From: Ascarosepion bandense
Lineage: Eukaryota; Mollusca; Cephalopoda; Sepiida; Sepiidae
Assembly: GCA_037127315.1 (NCBI GenBank)
Contig: JBBBDQ010001154.1
Location: 617,501-681,500, forward strand
Reading direction: 5' to 3'
Length of the DNA stretch: 64,000 bases
The translations under genes were made by a program, and so were the position numbers. The notes beneath the pieces were generated by a model. That model worked only from the letters and a program-made list of their open reading frames with translations, was not told where the DNA came from and searched no databases. Positions 32,005 through 42,840 of this stretch are shown piece by piece (the stretch's first letter is position 1; each line of letters starts with the position of its first letter).

Positions 32005-33447
32005 GTGAGAAAGAAATATGAAGAACAAATTGGAAAAGGATACTCAAAATGGGATTCACTAAAAGAAGCAATGGTGACCTCAGCAAACAACATGGCCCCA
32101 AAGGAAATCAGACGCAGAAGAAAAATCGAGTGGATGACCGAAGAGATCCTCCACATGATGCAAAGGAGACAAAAAATAATGCCAAGACACGGAGCAGAGT
32201 ACAAAAAACTTCACAGGGAGATAAGGAACAAATGCAGACAAGCCAAAGAGGAATGGCTCAACAACAAATGTGCAGAAGTAGAGAGACTGAGCAGGAACAA
32301 CAAAGCAGAGATGCACAAAGAGATAAGAGAACTGACAGGACAAAAAATCTGTTCCTCAACAGGATGCATAAAATCCAAGGAAGGGACAATCATATTAGAG
32401 AAAGAGGAAATACTCCAGCAATGGGAAGAATACATAAAGGATCTCTTTTGCAACAAGAGAGAACAACCGAGAATACACAAGGAGATGGATGGACCGGAAA
32501 TACTAAAATCCGAAGTGGAAGCTGCAATGGCCAAAATGAGCAGAAACAAAGCACCTGGCCCAGATGGCATAGTGATAGAGCTGCTGACAGCCTTAGAAGA
32601 ATATGGCATAGAAAAGATTACCGACATAATAAACGAAATTTATAGCAGTGGAATAATACCAGACGACCTATGCAAGTCGATATTTATAGCGCTGCCGAAG
32701 AAACCTGGTGCAAACGAGTGCGAACTACACAGAACTATCAGCTTAATGAGTCACATTACAAAACTGATTGTCAGAATCCTGATGAATAGAGCGAGAAGCA
32801 GAATCAGGCCAGAGATAGGGCAGGAACAGTGCGGGTTCGTCAAGGACACTGGAACAAGGAACGCCATATTCATGATTAGGATGCTCTCTGAAAGGGCATT
32901 ACAATTGAAGAAAGACTTGTACCTATGCTTCATTGATTACGCGAAAGCATTCGACAAAATACGACACAAAGAATTGATGGAGATGCTAGGCAACCTCGAC
33001 ATTTTCGGCAAAGACATAAGAATAATCAAGAATCTCTACTGGCAGCAAACGGCCTGCATACAGACAGGTAACGACCTTAGTAGATACACAAAGATAGAAA
33101 AAGGCGTAAGACAAGGATGTGTCTTTTCACCGGATTTGTTCAACCTATACAGCGAGAATATTTTGAGGACCCTAGATGACACGCCAGGATTTGTTATTGG
33201 AGGCCACAACCTGAACAACATAGGATACGCGGACGATACAGTACTGATTGCGGACACGGAAAGGAAACTGCAAGATCTCATACAGAAAGTAGCAGTGGAA
33301 AGTGACAAGGAGGGACTACAAATAAACTTTAAGAAAACTGAGTGCATGGTCATCAGCAAAAGATACAACCCAAAATGCCAAATACAGGTGGGGGATAACA
33401 GAATCAAACAAGTCCAAGAATTTAAGTACCTAGGAAGTGTGTTCTAA
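32005..33447 (+). pseudogene. LINE reverse transcriptase (RTE copy A), 480 codons
   Basis: A long intact stretch of reverse transcriptase. Order: linker WMTEEILHMMQRRQKIMPRH, MSRNKAPGPDGIVIELLTAL, PKKPGANECELHRTISLMSH, IGQEQCGFVKDTGTRNAIFM, CFIDYAKAFDKIRHKEL (first Asp), IEKGVRQGCVFSPDLFNLYS, NIGYADDTVLIADTERKLQD (YADD at 33226-33237), then the thumb LQINFKKTECMVISKRYNP and FKYLGSVF. A one-base change at about 33447 shifts it out of frame with the C-terminal part that follows at 33492. The overlapping 198-codon and minus-strand ORFs are shadows. Confidence 0.9.
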
Positions 33448-33491
33448 CAGGAGATGGAAAGTGCGACACGGAGATCCGAAGGCGAATTGGC

Positions 33492-34016
33492 ATGGCAAAG
33501 GACGCGTTCCAGAAGATGAGCAAAATATTAACACACAGGAAAATCTCAATAGAAACGAAGAAAAGAGTGCTAGACTGCTACGTGATGTCAGTTCCTCAAT
33601 ACGGCTGTGAATGCTGGACAATATCATCGAAAATGAGGACAAAACTGGAAGCGGCCGAAATGTGGTTCTACAGAAGGATGCTACGGATATCGTGGACTGA
33701 GCATACAAGCAACGACGAAGTGTTAGAAAGAATGGCAACAAAACAGAAATTGATGCTGAGCATCAGGAAGAGACAACTGAAGTTCCTGGGACATGCAATG
33801 AGGAAGGAGAGCCTGGAGAACCTGATACTGACTGGACAGATAGAAGGAAGGAGAGACAGAGGAAGGCAGTGGATAACATATTTGCAGGGTCTGATCAGGT
33901 GGATGACGGAATGGGGGTTGCCAGGAGCAACAGGAGCAAACATACTAAGAGCCACAAGGGATAGGGAGACGTGGAGATCCATGATCGCCTACGTCCTGAA
34001 GGGACAGGGCACATAG
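33492..34016 (+). pseudogene. LINE C-terminal region (RTE copy A)
   Basis: Continuation of the reverse transcriptase after the frameshift: MAKDAFQKMSKILTHRKISI, VLDCYVMSVPQYGCECWTIS, MWFYRRMLRISWTEHTSNDE, LKFLGHAMRKESLENLILTG and RDRETWRSMIAYVLKGQGT-stop. Every RTE-family copy in the window ends with this block. Its function is unknown; it is characteristic of RTE-type proteins. Confidence 0.88.
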
Positions 34017-34602
34017 AAGAAGAAGAAAACATTTTTTGCTTATTTTACTGCTATCTAGGTGTGATTGGAGTGGCACCACTGTTAATGAAAATGATGCAAG
34101 TGAATGTGGGTTAGGAGTTTAGTATGATCTAGTCGTCTGTTTGTGGTTCTAGAGATGCCACTTTGGGTTAGGAGAAGAGTGTGGGGTAGCTCAGTTTTGG
34201 ACAGTCACTTTTTCGTTTAGTTTAGGTAATTCTTATACTGGGATATATGATTTTTTAAGGAAGTGTAGATAGTTTTTATTTTACTACTATTTATAGGTGG
34301 ATGGAATTGCTGTTAATGTGATGTGGGATTTATTTTCTTTTATTTCTACGTTATTTGTTTTTTTATTTTGAGGATTGATTATGTGTATTTATTGCATTTT
34401 GGGGGGGATTGTTTCGTGTGGATGAGGTATTTTTTGGTTATTTAAATTTTATGAGAAATATTTGCAATGTTTACATAATATTGCTAATTCATCTCTATGG
34501 TTCAATAGTTTGCTATTCTTGGGGTATTTTCACTTAAGCAAAAACGGCAGATGTCGTTAAGCGAGTTGTAGGTTCTAACTCTTCTCTATGACTAAAAATT
34601 GA

Positions 34603-35123
34603 CGACTAGATCATACTAAACTCCTAACCCACATTCACTTGCATCATTTTCATTAACAGTGGTGCCACTCCAATCACACCTAGATAGCAGTAAAATAAGC
34701 AAAAAATGTTTTCTTCTTCTTCTATGTGCCCTGTCCCTTCAGGACGTAGGCGATCATGGATCTCCACGTCTCCCTATCCCTTGTGGCTCTTAGTATGTTT
34801 GCTCCTGTTGCTCCTGGCAACCCCCGTTCCGTCATCCACCTGATCAGACCCTGCAAATATGTTATCCGCTGCCTTCCTTCTATCTGTCCAGTCAGTATCA
34901 GGTTCTCCAGGCTCTCCTTCCTCATGTCCCAGGAACTTCAGTTGTCTCTTCCTGATGCTCAGCATCAATTTCCTTTTTGTTGCCATTCTTTCTAACACTT
35001 CGTCGTTGCTTGTATGCTCAGTCCACGATATCCGTAGCATCCTTCTGTAGAACCACATTTCGGCCGCTTCCAGTTTTGTCCTCATTTTCGATGATATTGT
35101 CCAGCATTCACAGCCGTAAAAAA
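34603..35123 (-). mobile_element. RTE 3' end and flank, inverted duplicate
   Basis: Reverse complement of 33607-34138: the last ~410 bp of RTE copy A plus ~120 bp of non-RTE flank ('ACATTTTTTGCTTATTTTAC', 'GTGATTGGAGTGGCACCACT', 'TTAGTATGATCTAGTCGTC'). Identity by eye is very high (a few substitutions, a small deletion at ~34870 and another near 34925). Because the flank is duplicated too, this is a duplication of DNA, not an independent retrotransposition. Confidence 0.88.
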
Positions 35124-35129
35124 AAAACA

Positions 35130-35370
35130 TAAATCCCAATTTAAGAAGTATCCAGACAAAATAAATAAGGAACCTGTCAAAAACTATGCTACCTCTCCTA
35201 ACCCAAACCCACATTCACTTAAACATCATATCACCACAAATAAACCATTTTCACCATTTAATTTTCATTTCAACTTATCACCTGATGAGAAGCACACATA
35301 GCTTTGAAATGCAAAAATTTTTGTGTAATGATACTATGAATTTATAAAACATTGTAACAACCATTACAAT
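35130..35370 (+). repeat. Dispersed repeat X, right copy, with hammerhead
   Basis: Inverted homologue of 29827-30090, lying directly against the RTE fragment. It carries a well-formed hammerhead-like motif at 35275-35334 and ends in the imperfect palindrome 'TTGTAACAACCATTACAA'. Confidence 0.78.
35275..35334 (+). ncRNA. Hammerhead-ribozyme-like motif (repeat X)
   Basis: Stem I TATCA/TGATA (one C.A mismatch at its base), core CTGATGA (35282-35288), stem II GAAGC-ACACATA-GCTTT (5 bp with one G-U), GAAA (35306-35309), helix III ATGCAAAAATTTTTGTGT (self-complementary), H17 = A. All core positions fit the type I hammerhead consensus. Activity was not tested. Confidence 0.7.
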
Positions 35371-35462
35371 ATAATGCTTTACGTTGTATGGAGCACTCTT
35401 TATAAAAGTAAATGCATGAACAGTTGGTAAAAAAAACCTACATGTTCTACAACTTTGATACA

Positions 35463-35465
35463 ATA

Positions 35466-35496
<31 letters not shown>

Positions 35497-35497
35497 G
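35463..35497. repeat. (TA)n microsatellite
   Basis: Interrupted TA tract before SINE C. Confidence 0.95.
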
Positions 35498-35645
35498 ACA
35501 TCTGCAGACAGATATGTTTTGCTGTATCACAGCACATTTGATTGCGTTTATCCAGGATTGAAACCTGACTGAATTAGGGTCAGTTGGCGATTCTACCTCT
35601 GAGCTATGGGCACTCGGTAGGAGGCAGGCTTTTAGCGTGTGATAT
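35498..35645 (-). mobile_element. SINE C (tRNA-derived)
   Basis: Minus strand: A-box-like GAGGTAGAATCGCCAACTGA region, B-box-like GGTTTCAATCCTGGAT, then 'GATACAGCAAAACATATC' and 'GTCTGCAGATGTC'. Shared with 38820-38965 and 49885-50010. Confidence 0.7.
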
Positions 35646-35649
35646 ACCA

Positions 35650-37605
35650 TATATATATATACTCAAAGCTAGAGGCCAACTGAACTAATATCAACTGAAT
35701 AAAAAGTGAAATGGAATTCACTATGAAGTTTCGCTCGACTTAATATACTGATGGCAGCTGATTTTGTCTCAGGTGAACTTGATTGACCCTTTTTTTCTTT
35801 TTCTGAGCTTTGAATTTTAAAAATGTACTTTTTTCTGTGTTTTGTTGCATATAGCGTTGGATAAATTTTAAAATATATTTGTGTCAGTTAAGATTTTAGT
35901 TAAATCTTTTAGGCATCCAGATAGCAAGGGCTATTTTTTAAAAAATTTTTCTTTGACTTTCTAAGGAAAGATATGTTAATTCTCTTGTAGTGATTAAGGG
36001 ATCTTAATGTTTAGGAGGGGGTTCCTGGTTTCTTTCGTCTCGTCAGGTCTTAATAGTAGTGTTGTTGTAAGCTTTTTGCAATATGCATGGATGGTGGCTG
36101 TAACCCTATTTCCACATCGGTATATTTTTGTTTTTGGTTTTTGGTGAGAATAATTGATATTAGTGGTATTGTTAGTTGTGTTTTACTGTAATCTGCGATG
36201 TGAGCTTACGTAAAAAAAAGGTATTTTTAATACTATTATGTACTTGTAAAATCTGGGGAATAGAGAAATTGGCTGATAATTGGGGAAAAAAGAGAAAAAT
36301 ATAGTTTTTCTTCTTTTTGTATGCGAAATGAATTGTTTTGAGCCAAGTGGAAGTTTGTAAAATGGAAGTAGCTCTAACAAAATGTCAAGATTTCCTTGAT
36401 GAGGTCAGGTAGGGTTAGATCCTCAATTATTCCTGGGAACAGATACTAAAATCGAAAAACAGATGATGTAATTGAAAAAAAAAAGACAAAGACTTTACAT
36501 CATGTGAGCTATTGATATTTCATTTGTCGAGCCGTGGCTCCCCGTAAATCGTGTGGGTGGAAAATAATCTCAATGGTCAAAAGCTTCGAGTCGGATAGAT
36601 CCCCCAAGAGGATTGGGGATGACTATACAAATGGAGACTCAGCGAGAAAAATCAGATTTTGGAAGTTGGAGAAAGATTTTCAGGCGACAAAGACCAAATG
36701 ACCCCCACCAACCATCTGCTACCACATTGCACTGTTTTTCGGCTGTCCCTACAAGTTTGATAAAGGCCGAAGAGACGTGTGTGTTTTTATCTGGAGAATT
36801 GACAGCCTGATTATTTGAAAATTTGAAAAGCTCTGATATTTTTAATGGAACTTAGAAAGGACTTTTTTTTTGACTTAAAGATTGAAAGCTCTGATATTTT
36901 TAAGCGAATCCTCTCTCCGTTGTAAACTTGAACTTCAACAATTGTATTTTCTGCTTTTGTAATTAATCATTTTTTTTATTATTATAAAGACTTTCTTTCA
37001 TAACTCATTCAGGCATCTTTGAACTTATTCATTTATTTAATATTTTTTATTTTTTTTTTATTTTTTTGGTGTTGTAATTATTTTATTTTAACCACAAGTG
37101 TACACAAGTGTCCGCTCTGGATATGGTAGAAATACGGCCACCAGATTTGTACAATGTGACTGTCTGAGATCAAAACACAGCATGGGCAGTAAGTTCCTTG
37201 TTGTAATAGACATCTTGAGGACCAGCTACTGTGACGAGATCACGACTAGTGGCTCAGAAGCGTCAACATAACTGGTGCCATTTTGACATCATCATGGCAG
37301 CAGGCTCAGTTCCCAAACTAGTGAACCAAACAGCCAGGCAGACTGGTCTCACAGTGGCGATGTCTCTTCATTCTGAGAGTACTGGGTTGACAGTTTTCTG
37401 GTTGCTGTTTCTGAGTGGTAGTTAGAAGTTGGAAATCTTGTTGCATTTTGGGAAGCTGCTCTGATCAACAGTCAAATAATATCGGGGGTTTGTTGTAGTG
37501 CCGTTGCACATGGATGGATGTCCCTGCAGGTGCCTTCAGTGGGCTACCCTGAGGTTACATTATGTTGCAGTTTGCGCCAGTTTCCTTCCAACTCGTTGCA
37601 TTTGA
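35650..37605. other. No recognised gene
   Basis: Two kb of mostly AT-rich DNA. The ORF at 36613-36810 (+) (MGMTIQMETQREKSDFGSWR...) and the GC-richer stretch at 37080-37560 show no motif that I can place. Confidence 0.35.
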
Positions 37606-38819
37606 CGACCGACTGGTACGAATACTCTAGGCCTCTCCTTACAAAAATCTCTTAGAATGAAATCACACATAGTAAGGATTAAAACTAAACCAGCTAAACA
37701 AAAATCACCTAAACCTGCTGACATCTTAGCTCTCTGTGAAACTAACCTTGACCCCTCTATTCCTTCCTGATTTCTATATTCTTGGTTACCTTTCACTCTT
37801 TAGGAAAGACACCAATATCCATATGCATGAAATTGGTGTTTATGTCAGAACATTCCTACATGTGTCTCTGTCTCTTTTTACTAAGCTCAGCTGTCTTTTC
37901 TTTCTCTATCTCTCCCCTTCATCTCCTGACTGTTCCATACTTGACAGCATCTCGAACAATATAGATAAGGCCATTTCTTCTCATCTGTTTGCCCATAAAT
38001 TTGTGTTTGGAGACTTTAACGCCCACCACACCAAGTGGCTGGAAAACTATCACAGATCTTGCTGGTGTCCATACCATGAACTTTTCAATCACTCAGTCCC
38101 TTACACAAGTAGTGGATTTCCCCACACGTTTATCTAATAACCCTAATGGATCTGACTCTTGACATGTTATACAGCTTTGCCCTCTTGGCAACTCTGATAA
38201 CGCTGCAGTTGCCATTATCTTCTTCCACATCCCTTTTCCCTCCGGAAACCCTCAACCATCAGAATATCTTACTGCTACCAAAGAGCAGGCTGGGAGTTGC
38301 ATAATGAAGGTAGTATTGAATGGGCATGCTTCCAGATACTATCATTTGAACACAGGTGTTCCTCAAGACTCTATTCTTGGTCTGACACTCTTTCTGATTT
38401 CCATCAACAATCTTCCTGAGCTAATCAGATCCCAAGTAGGCATCTATGCTGACAACACTACCATTTAATTTTGCCCTGATAAGAAATCTGCCAAGGTAAA
38501 CCTTGCTACTGATCTTGAAAAAAACCTCCAATCTGTAGTGGACTGAGGTAAGAAATGGCTCATAAATTTTAATGCTTCCAAAATAAATCTGTTATCCTTT
38601 AACCACCATAGATAATCACTTCTACCCCCATCAGTGTGGATCAGGCTAGTCTCCCTGAAAGTAAAACACTGCACCTCCTAGGTCTAAATCTATCAGCTGA
38701 GCTCAAGTGGAATGACTACATTGAATCCATAGCTAAATGTGTTCCTAGGAAGGGAGGTTCACTGTGTATGGCCAGTAAGTTTTTCTCGTCTGAATCAATC
38801 TTGCACAGATATATTTTAG

Positions 38820-38965
38820 TCATCCACATACAAGCCTGTTTTGCTGTTCACAGCTCATCAGTGTGGCTAGACAAATCCAATTTCTTCTGTCTGAGATCGA
38901 AACTCAACCAATTTGGTGTCAGTTGGAGTTGCTACCCACTAAGCCATAGGTGCATGGAAGTAAAG
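38820..38965 (-). mobile_element. SINE C nested in LINE
   Basis: Minus strand: TATGGCTTAGTGGGTAGCAA (A box), 'CCAACTGACACCAAATTGGT', B-box-like GAGTTTCGATCTCAG, 'GCCACACTGATGAGCTGTGA'. It splits the LINE reverse transcriptase. Confidence 0.75.
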
Positions 38966-39130
38966 AAGGGAAATTTTAACGTGTTGTATATAAGCAGTGT
39001 ATACACATGCCAGTCACCAAAAGAACTCAATTTATTTCTGAAGAGTACGCACATATCGCAGAAGTGAAAACTGTTTCTAAATTTTTTTCTCTAAATAGCT
39101 CAATCTTAATGAGAGCATAATATATATTAG

Positions 39131-39158
39131 ACACACACATACACACACACACACACAC

Positions 39159-39190
<32 letters not shown>

Positions 39191-39192
39191 AT
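39131..39192. repeat. (CA)n(TA)n(TG)n microsatellite
   Basis: CA, TA and TG runs form a self-complementary tract. Confidence 0.95.
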
Positions 39193-39984
39193 CTCATCTG
39201 CCCATACATTGACTACTGCTGTCACATCTGGTCAGGTACCCCTGCTATTCATCTTGGGGTTCTTGACAAAATCCAAAGGAAGATCTGCAATGTAACTGAT
39301 CCCAATCAGGTAGTTCAACTGCAGTCACTTTCTCACTATGTAATGTGGCTTCCCTCTGTCTTTTCTACAAATACTTTCACAGCTTCTGTTTTGATGTCCC
39401 CTCTGCATGAATTTACTTGAGTTACTAAACTAGCAACTAGGTCCCACCCTTTTACAGTGAAACCAATCAAATGTAACCACAACTTCTACTCCATTAGTTT
39501 CTTTTCTCTCACTTTCTATTTGGTGAATTCCCATTTGTATACTTGCTTTCCTAACAGCTACAAATTCCAAGAATTTAAATGCAATGTCAATTGCCATCTC
39601 CTTGACTGATATCCTTTCCCTGACAACCCTTGTATCATGTTCTTCTTCATTTTCACTCTACTCTCATGCAGTCCTTCTCACACCAGTGTTCTCATCTTTC
39701 TCTTACCTATTCTCTGACACCCACTAACTTGTTCCTCTTTCTCATCACTTACCTCTTATATAACCCCCTGCACACCAGTGGCAGTTCTGCCTTACTTGGG
39801 GTGAAATGATTTAGGAAAAAAAAAATTTAAATAGTAATACTGATTTCTATTTTAATAAAACAATGTGCCAGTAAATTGTCTTTAGGATGTTGTCACGCTT
39901 TTTAAATTGGCATTTTTACTTGCATTTTTATTGGTTATCACAGACTATGTAACAATGTCTCCACTATTGAGTGGGTTTGATTAG

Positions 39985-39988
<4 letters not shown>

Positions 39989-40020
<32 letters not shown>
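39989..40020. repeat. (TA)n microsatellite
   Basis: Lies just beyond the 3' side of the minus-strand ribozyme motif. Confidence 0.95.
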
Positions 40021-40023
<3 letters not shown>

Positions 40024-40045
40024 GAACATGTACAAATTTTTTATA

Positions 40046-40106
40046 TATCCACTACAAATCGTACATTTGTTTCGACATTGAAACTACAATGTCTCATCAG
40101 GTGTCT
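40046..40106 (-). ncRNA. Hammerhead-ribozyme-like motif, core intact
   Basis: Minus strand: stem I CAC/GTG, core CTGATGA (40094-40100), stem II GACATTG-TAGTTT-CAATGTC (7 perfect pairs, closed by the canonical G-C), GAAA, helix III ACAAAT-GTACG-ATTTGT (6 perfect pairs), H17 = A. Every conserved core position is present. Stem I is short, with possible further pairing across an internal loop. Helix III is longer than in the PLE-like motifs here. Possibly from a retrozyme- or PLE-type element; no coding part is attached. Confidence 0.75.
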
Positions 40107-40174
40107 GAGCTGAAGGCTGTGACACATGAACAGGTGATAAAGTAATCACACACACACACACACACACACACATA

Positions 40175-40715
40175 CGAACAAGTGATCAATTGCAAAAAAT
40201 GCTTGTCTGGCAAACCTCTAGTTAATATTTACAAAAAGAAATCGCCGACTGAAGAAAAATGATGCCTTAGACTTACTTTTTAGATGATCTCAGCTTCTCC
40301 TCCCAATGTCCGTCTCAATCTTTAATTCAGTGCTGTCTTTCTCAATCTCCATCAGTCACTGAGTTGCTGCTGATGCAATTTCATTCACAATTTGTAATTT
40401 TTTTTTTTTTCAATAGTAAGGTTAGCTTTTGGGAAACTTGGAAGTCTGAATGGTGAGGGAGGCATCAAATAGACTGTGTCTGGATGGGAGTGTGTGACAT
40501 ATCCGAGTGAAGTAATATTTTGCCAAAAACCTATTCACAAGATATGAAGAATTGGTAGATTCATTGCCATATTGAATATGATGGTTACTAAGTATATAAA
40601 CTCATTCCATGTCACTTTCCTGTAGACAGATAGGATCTGATCGTGTCTGTTTATATCCATAGACCTTGGTGTATTGTCTCTATTCAACTGGGTTGAGATA
40701 GTGTTTTTTTTATTT

Positions 40716-40747
<32 letters not shown>

Positions 40748-41040
40748 CAGTGGGTGCTACAAAAGTAGGTATATATTAAGTATTGTTATTGGAAGTTTGT
40801 ATAATCAATACAATTTGTGCACACGCTTTGATACTGTATATCTACTTTTGCCCATATGAGAAACTATAACAAAAAGAGGGATAGTTGCAGTTTGTCCTCA
40901 TCTTCAGCTAGTGAACATTTTCTTTTAAAAATTGTTAGTTTTTCAAAAATGAATTCAACTTAAACAGGTTCATGCTTGAATATATTAAATTTGAATTTCA
41001 ATAGTGCGTTTCCTTTCCTTGGGATGACAAACAACGAGGC
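40175..41040. other. No recognised gene
   Basis: Includes a CA tract just before (40148-40172) and a TA tract at 40722-40747. The sequences flanking the latter (GTAGGTATATA.. and TATACAGTGGGTGCTACAAA) did not resolve into a known family. Confidence 0.35.
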
Positions 41041-41044
41041 TTGC

Positions 41045-41175
41045 AGATCCACCTCTTAATTGCTGTTGTTCTCTGGTCCACCCTGACCCAGTGTAGTAGC
41101 ACCTGTAAGGATCCCAGCTATGGACAAATACTTAACCTCCCAAAACGAGGGATCAAAACATTATAAAACTATAGA
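41045..41175. repeat. Dispersed repeat V, copy 2
   Basis: Homologous to 23818-23945 ('CCTCTTAATTGCTGTTGTTC', 'GGTCCACCCTGACC', 'CCCAGCTATGGACAAATA'). Confidence 0.7.
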
Positions 41176-41179
41176 CAAG

Positions 41180-42600
41180 AACAACTGATAAGACATTTTA
41201 TTCTCTAACTTCATGAGTGAGTGATGGGGAACCTCACACTTGTCACCTTGTTTGATACTCAGCTGAGTAAATACTGGGATACTCACTGCTTGATTTCCAA
41301 GCAAGCATAGGAAATCATTACTGCTGGGTGCTCCTCATCTTTCCTTGTGTCATACTAGGCCAAATACTTTGGTGTTTTTTCCTATTTTTTACACATGAAA
41401 TCTACTTGATTCTTACATTTGACAGCATCTATGATACCCGCACCATTTTAATATTTACGGAAAGCAAAACTAAACTTCAAAAAGATAATCTGGTTACCTT
41501 GCCATGTAGCAGTGGTTACCAAGCTAATCCCTCTATAGTAAAAAGTTTGCTTCTCACTAGGTGGTCCACCTCTGCAGTTTTTGACAAAGTAATATCAGTA
41601 AATACTATCTTTCCAAACTAATTGCGCACAGATAATTTCAACTGGGTGTTTATTACTGTGACCTTGTGCCAGGCAAATAAGTAAATCATTTGGCACCTTT
41701 CCCATATAATAATATTCATCAAGCTAATATCACAGACATCATAAGGCTTGATTTTGATCCTCACTGGGTGTTATGCATTCATGGCATTATACCAGATGAT
41801 AAAAATGTGGTATTTTTTTTTTCCTGTTGCACTTAGGCTGTATTTCATTAATGTCAAGGTTAATGCAAATTGTAGACATATGATTAATTCAGAAATAGTT
41901 TTGCTGCCTAAAAATCAATTTAGTGAAAACAAAAATGCATTAAATTCTTGATTTTTGCATTGACAAAACTTGGATGGATAACTTGTGAAAACACTTAATT
42001 ATGAAAATTGTAATCGACACACACACATGTAACCAGCAGTTTTATTATAAAAAAAAACCCAAAATTCCTTAAGGATTTCCTTCAACCTTTCTTTTTTGAT
42101 GAGTTGACATCAGGATTGAGGTTGTCGGCTCATTGTTCCAATTAACAAACTGAATATCTTCCTTTAAAAATGGCTTATGAAAACCTTAATCCTGATATCA
42201 GAAAAGAAAATTTAAAGCTTATTAAGAAAGAACTTATATTGGTATTGAATAAAATGTATCTCGCACACCCACACGAAGGGTGCTAACAAGTTCTTAGCAT
42301 GATCCACTTCTTTTATTTCTGAATTTCTTTTTACCAACAAAATTTTCAACAGCCCACATCTTATAGATGCAAGCATATTTACTTGCATAAAAAAAAGCAC
42401 ACATACCCCATTCTGTTTGCAGAAGTATAGCTCCTAAATTGAATTAAAAATTTTTAAGAGTGTACCAAAAACACCCTCCATTAGAAAAAAAAGCTGTGGA
42501 GAGGTATTACTGCCTGTGTCTTGAAGGGATATAGTTTTAACTTTATTTTTAATCCAATTTTAGTTTCTAGGATTTCTTAGAGGCCACTGGAACTTTTACA
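41180..42600. other. No recognised gene
   Basis: AT-rich. Short ORFs only (up to 97 codons at 41328-41621), without motifs. Confidence 0.35.
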
Positions 42601-42605
42601 CAAAC

Positions 42606-42639
<34 letters not shown>

Positions 42640-42642
<3 letters not shown>

Positions 42643-42840
42643 AATGTGTGTGAGTGTTGCTTTGAAAGTTATAATTTTTGTTACAGGGCATAAGGATAAA
42701 ATTAAAAAGGAAAAACCAGTTTCACTCCCGCTTGTCAAAATTTTAACTTCGGAAAATGTAAAATAGGTATTGGAAATGAAATGGTCAATGATGGGAAAGG
42801 AGAGACTGATCACAGCAATGCCCAGCAAACACTCTTGCTG
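42640..42840 (-). repeat. PLE terminal repeat, 3' copy
   Basis: Read on the minus strand: 'GCAAGAGTGTTTGCTGGGCA', 'TCCTTTCCCATCATTGACCA', 'AGCGGGAGTGAAACTGG', 'TTATGCCCTGTAACAAAAA'. It overlaps the end of the coding region (CKQQECLLGIAVISL). Confidence 0.85.

Larger units (their letters stand above)
30770..34030 (+). mobile_element. RTE-like LINE copy A, near full length
   Basis: The best copy of the main LINE family here: 5' leader from 'GGGATGTTAGCAT', endonuclease (30934-31919), reverse transcriptase (32005-33447) and C-terminal part (33492-34016), ending GGGCACATAGAAGAAGAAG. One reading frame carries three stop codons between 31576 and 31919, and one frameshift lies at about 33447. The protein plan (APE-type endonuclease then YADD reverse transcriptase, with an RDRE.W...I..V..G C-terminus) fits RTE/BovB-like LINEs; the clade is inferred from motif style. 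Its 3' end and flank are duplicated in inverse orientation at 34603-35123. Confidence 0.9.
37608..39830 (+). mobile_element. CR1/Jockey-like LINE, decayed and internally deleted
   Basis: Plus-strand relative of 11962-13627. Pieces in order: endonuclease (ADILALCETNLDPSIPS, FVFGDFNAHHTKWLENYHRS, LLGNSDNAAV), a jump at ~38300 into reverse transcriptase (MKVVLNGHASRYYHLNTGVP, IRSQVGIYADNTTI, SLPESKTLHLLGLNLSAELK), an insertion at 38816-39195 (SINE C plus CA/TA repeats), then PYIDYCCHIWSGTPAIHLGV and the 3' tail ('CCCCCTGCACACCAGTGGCA', 'GCCTTACTTGGGGTGAAATG'). YADD has become YADN. Inactive. Confidence 0.85.

Noticed and set aside
32049..32645. 198-codon ORF overlapping the RTE copy A reverse transcriptase
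   Set aside because: Alternate-frame shadow; basic, low-complexity product without motifs.
36613..36810. 65-codon ORF in the 35.6-37.6 kb gap as a host gene
   Set aside because: No motif, no splice support and short; not distinguishable from chance.
42715..42740. Possible hammerhead remnant (TTGACAAG...GTGAAAC) in the terminal repeat of PLE lineage 1
   Set aside because: Core too altered and stem II only two pairs; kept as a thought, not as a feature.
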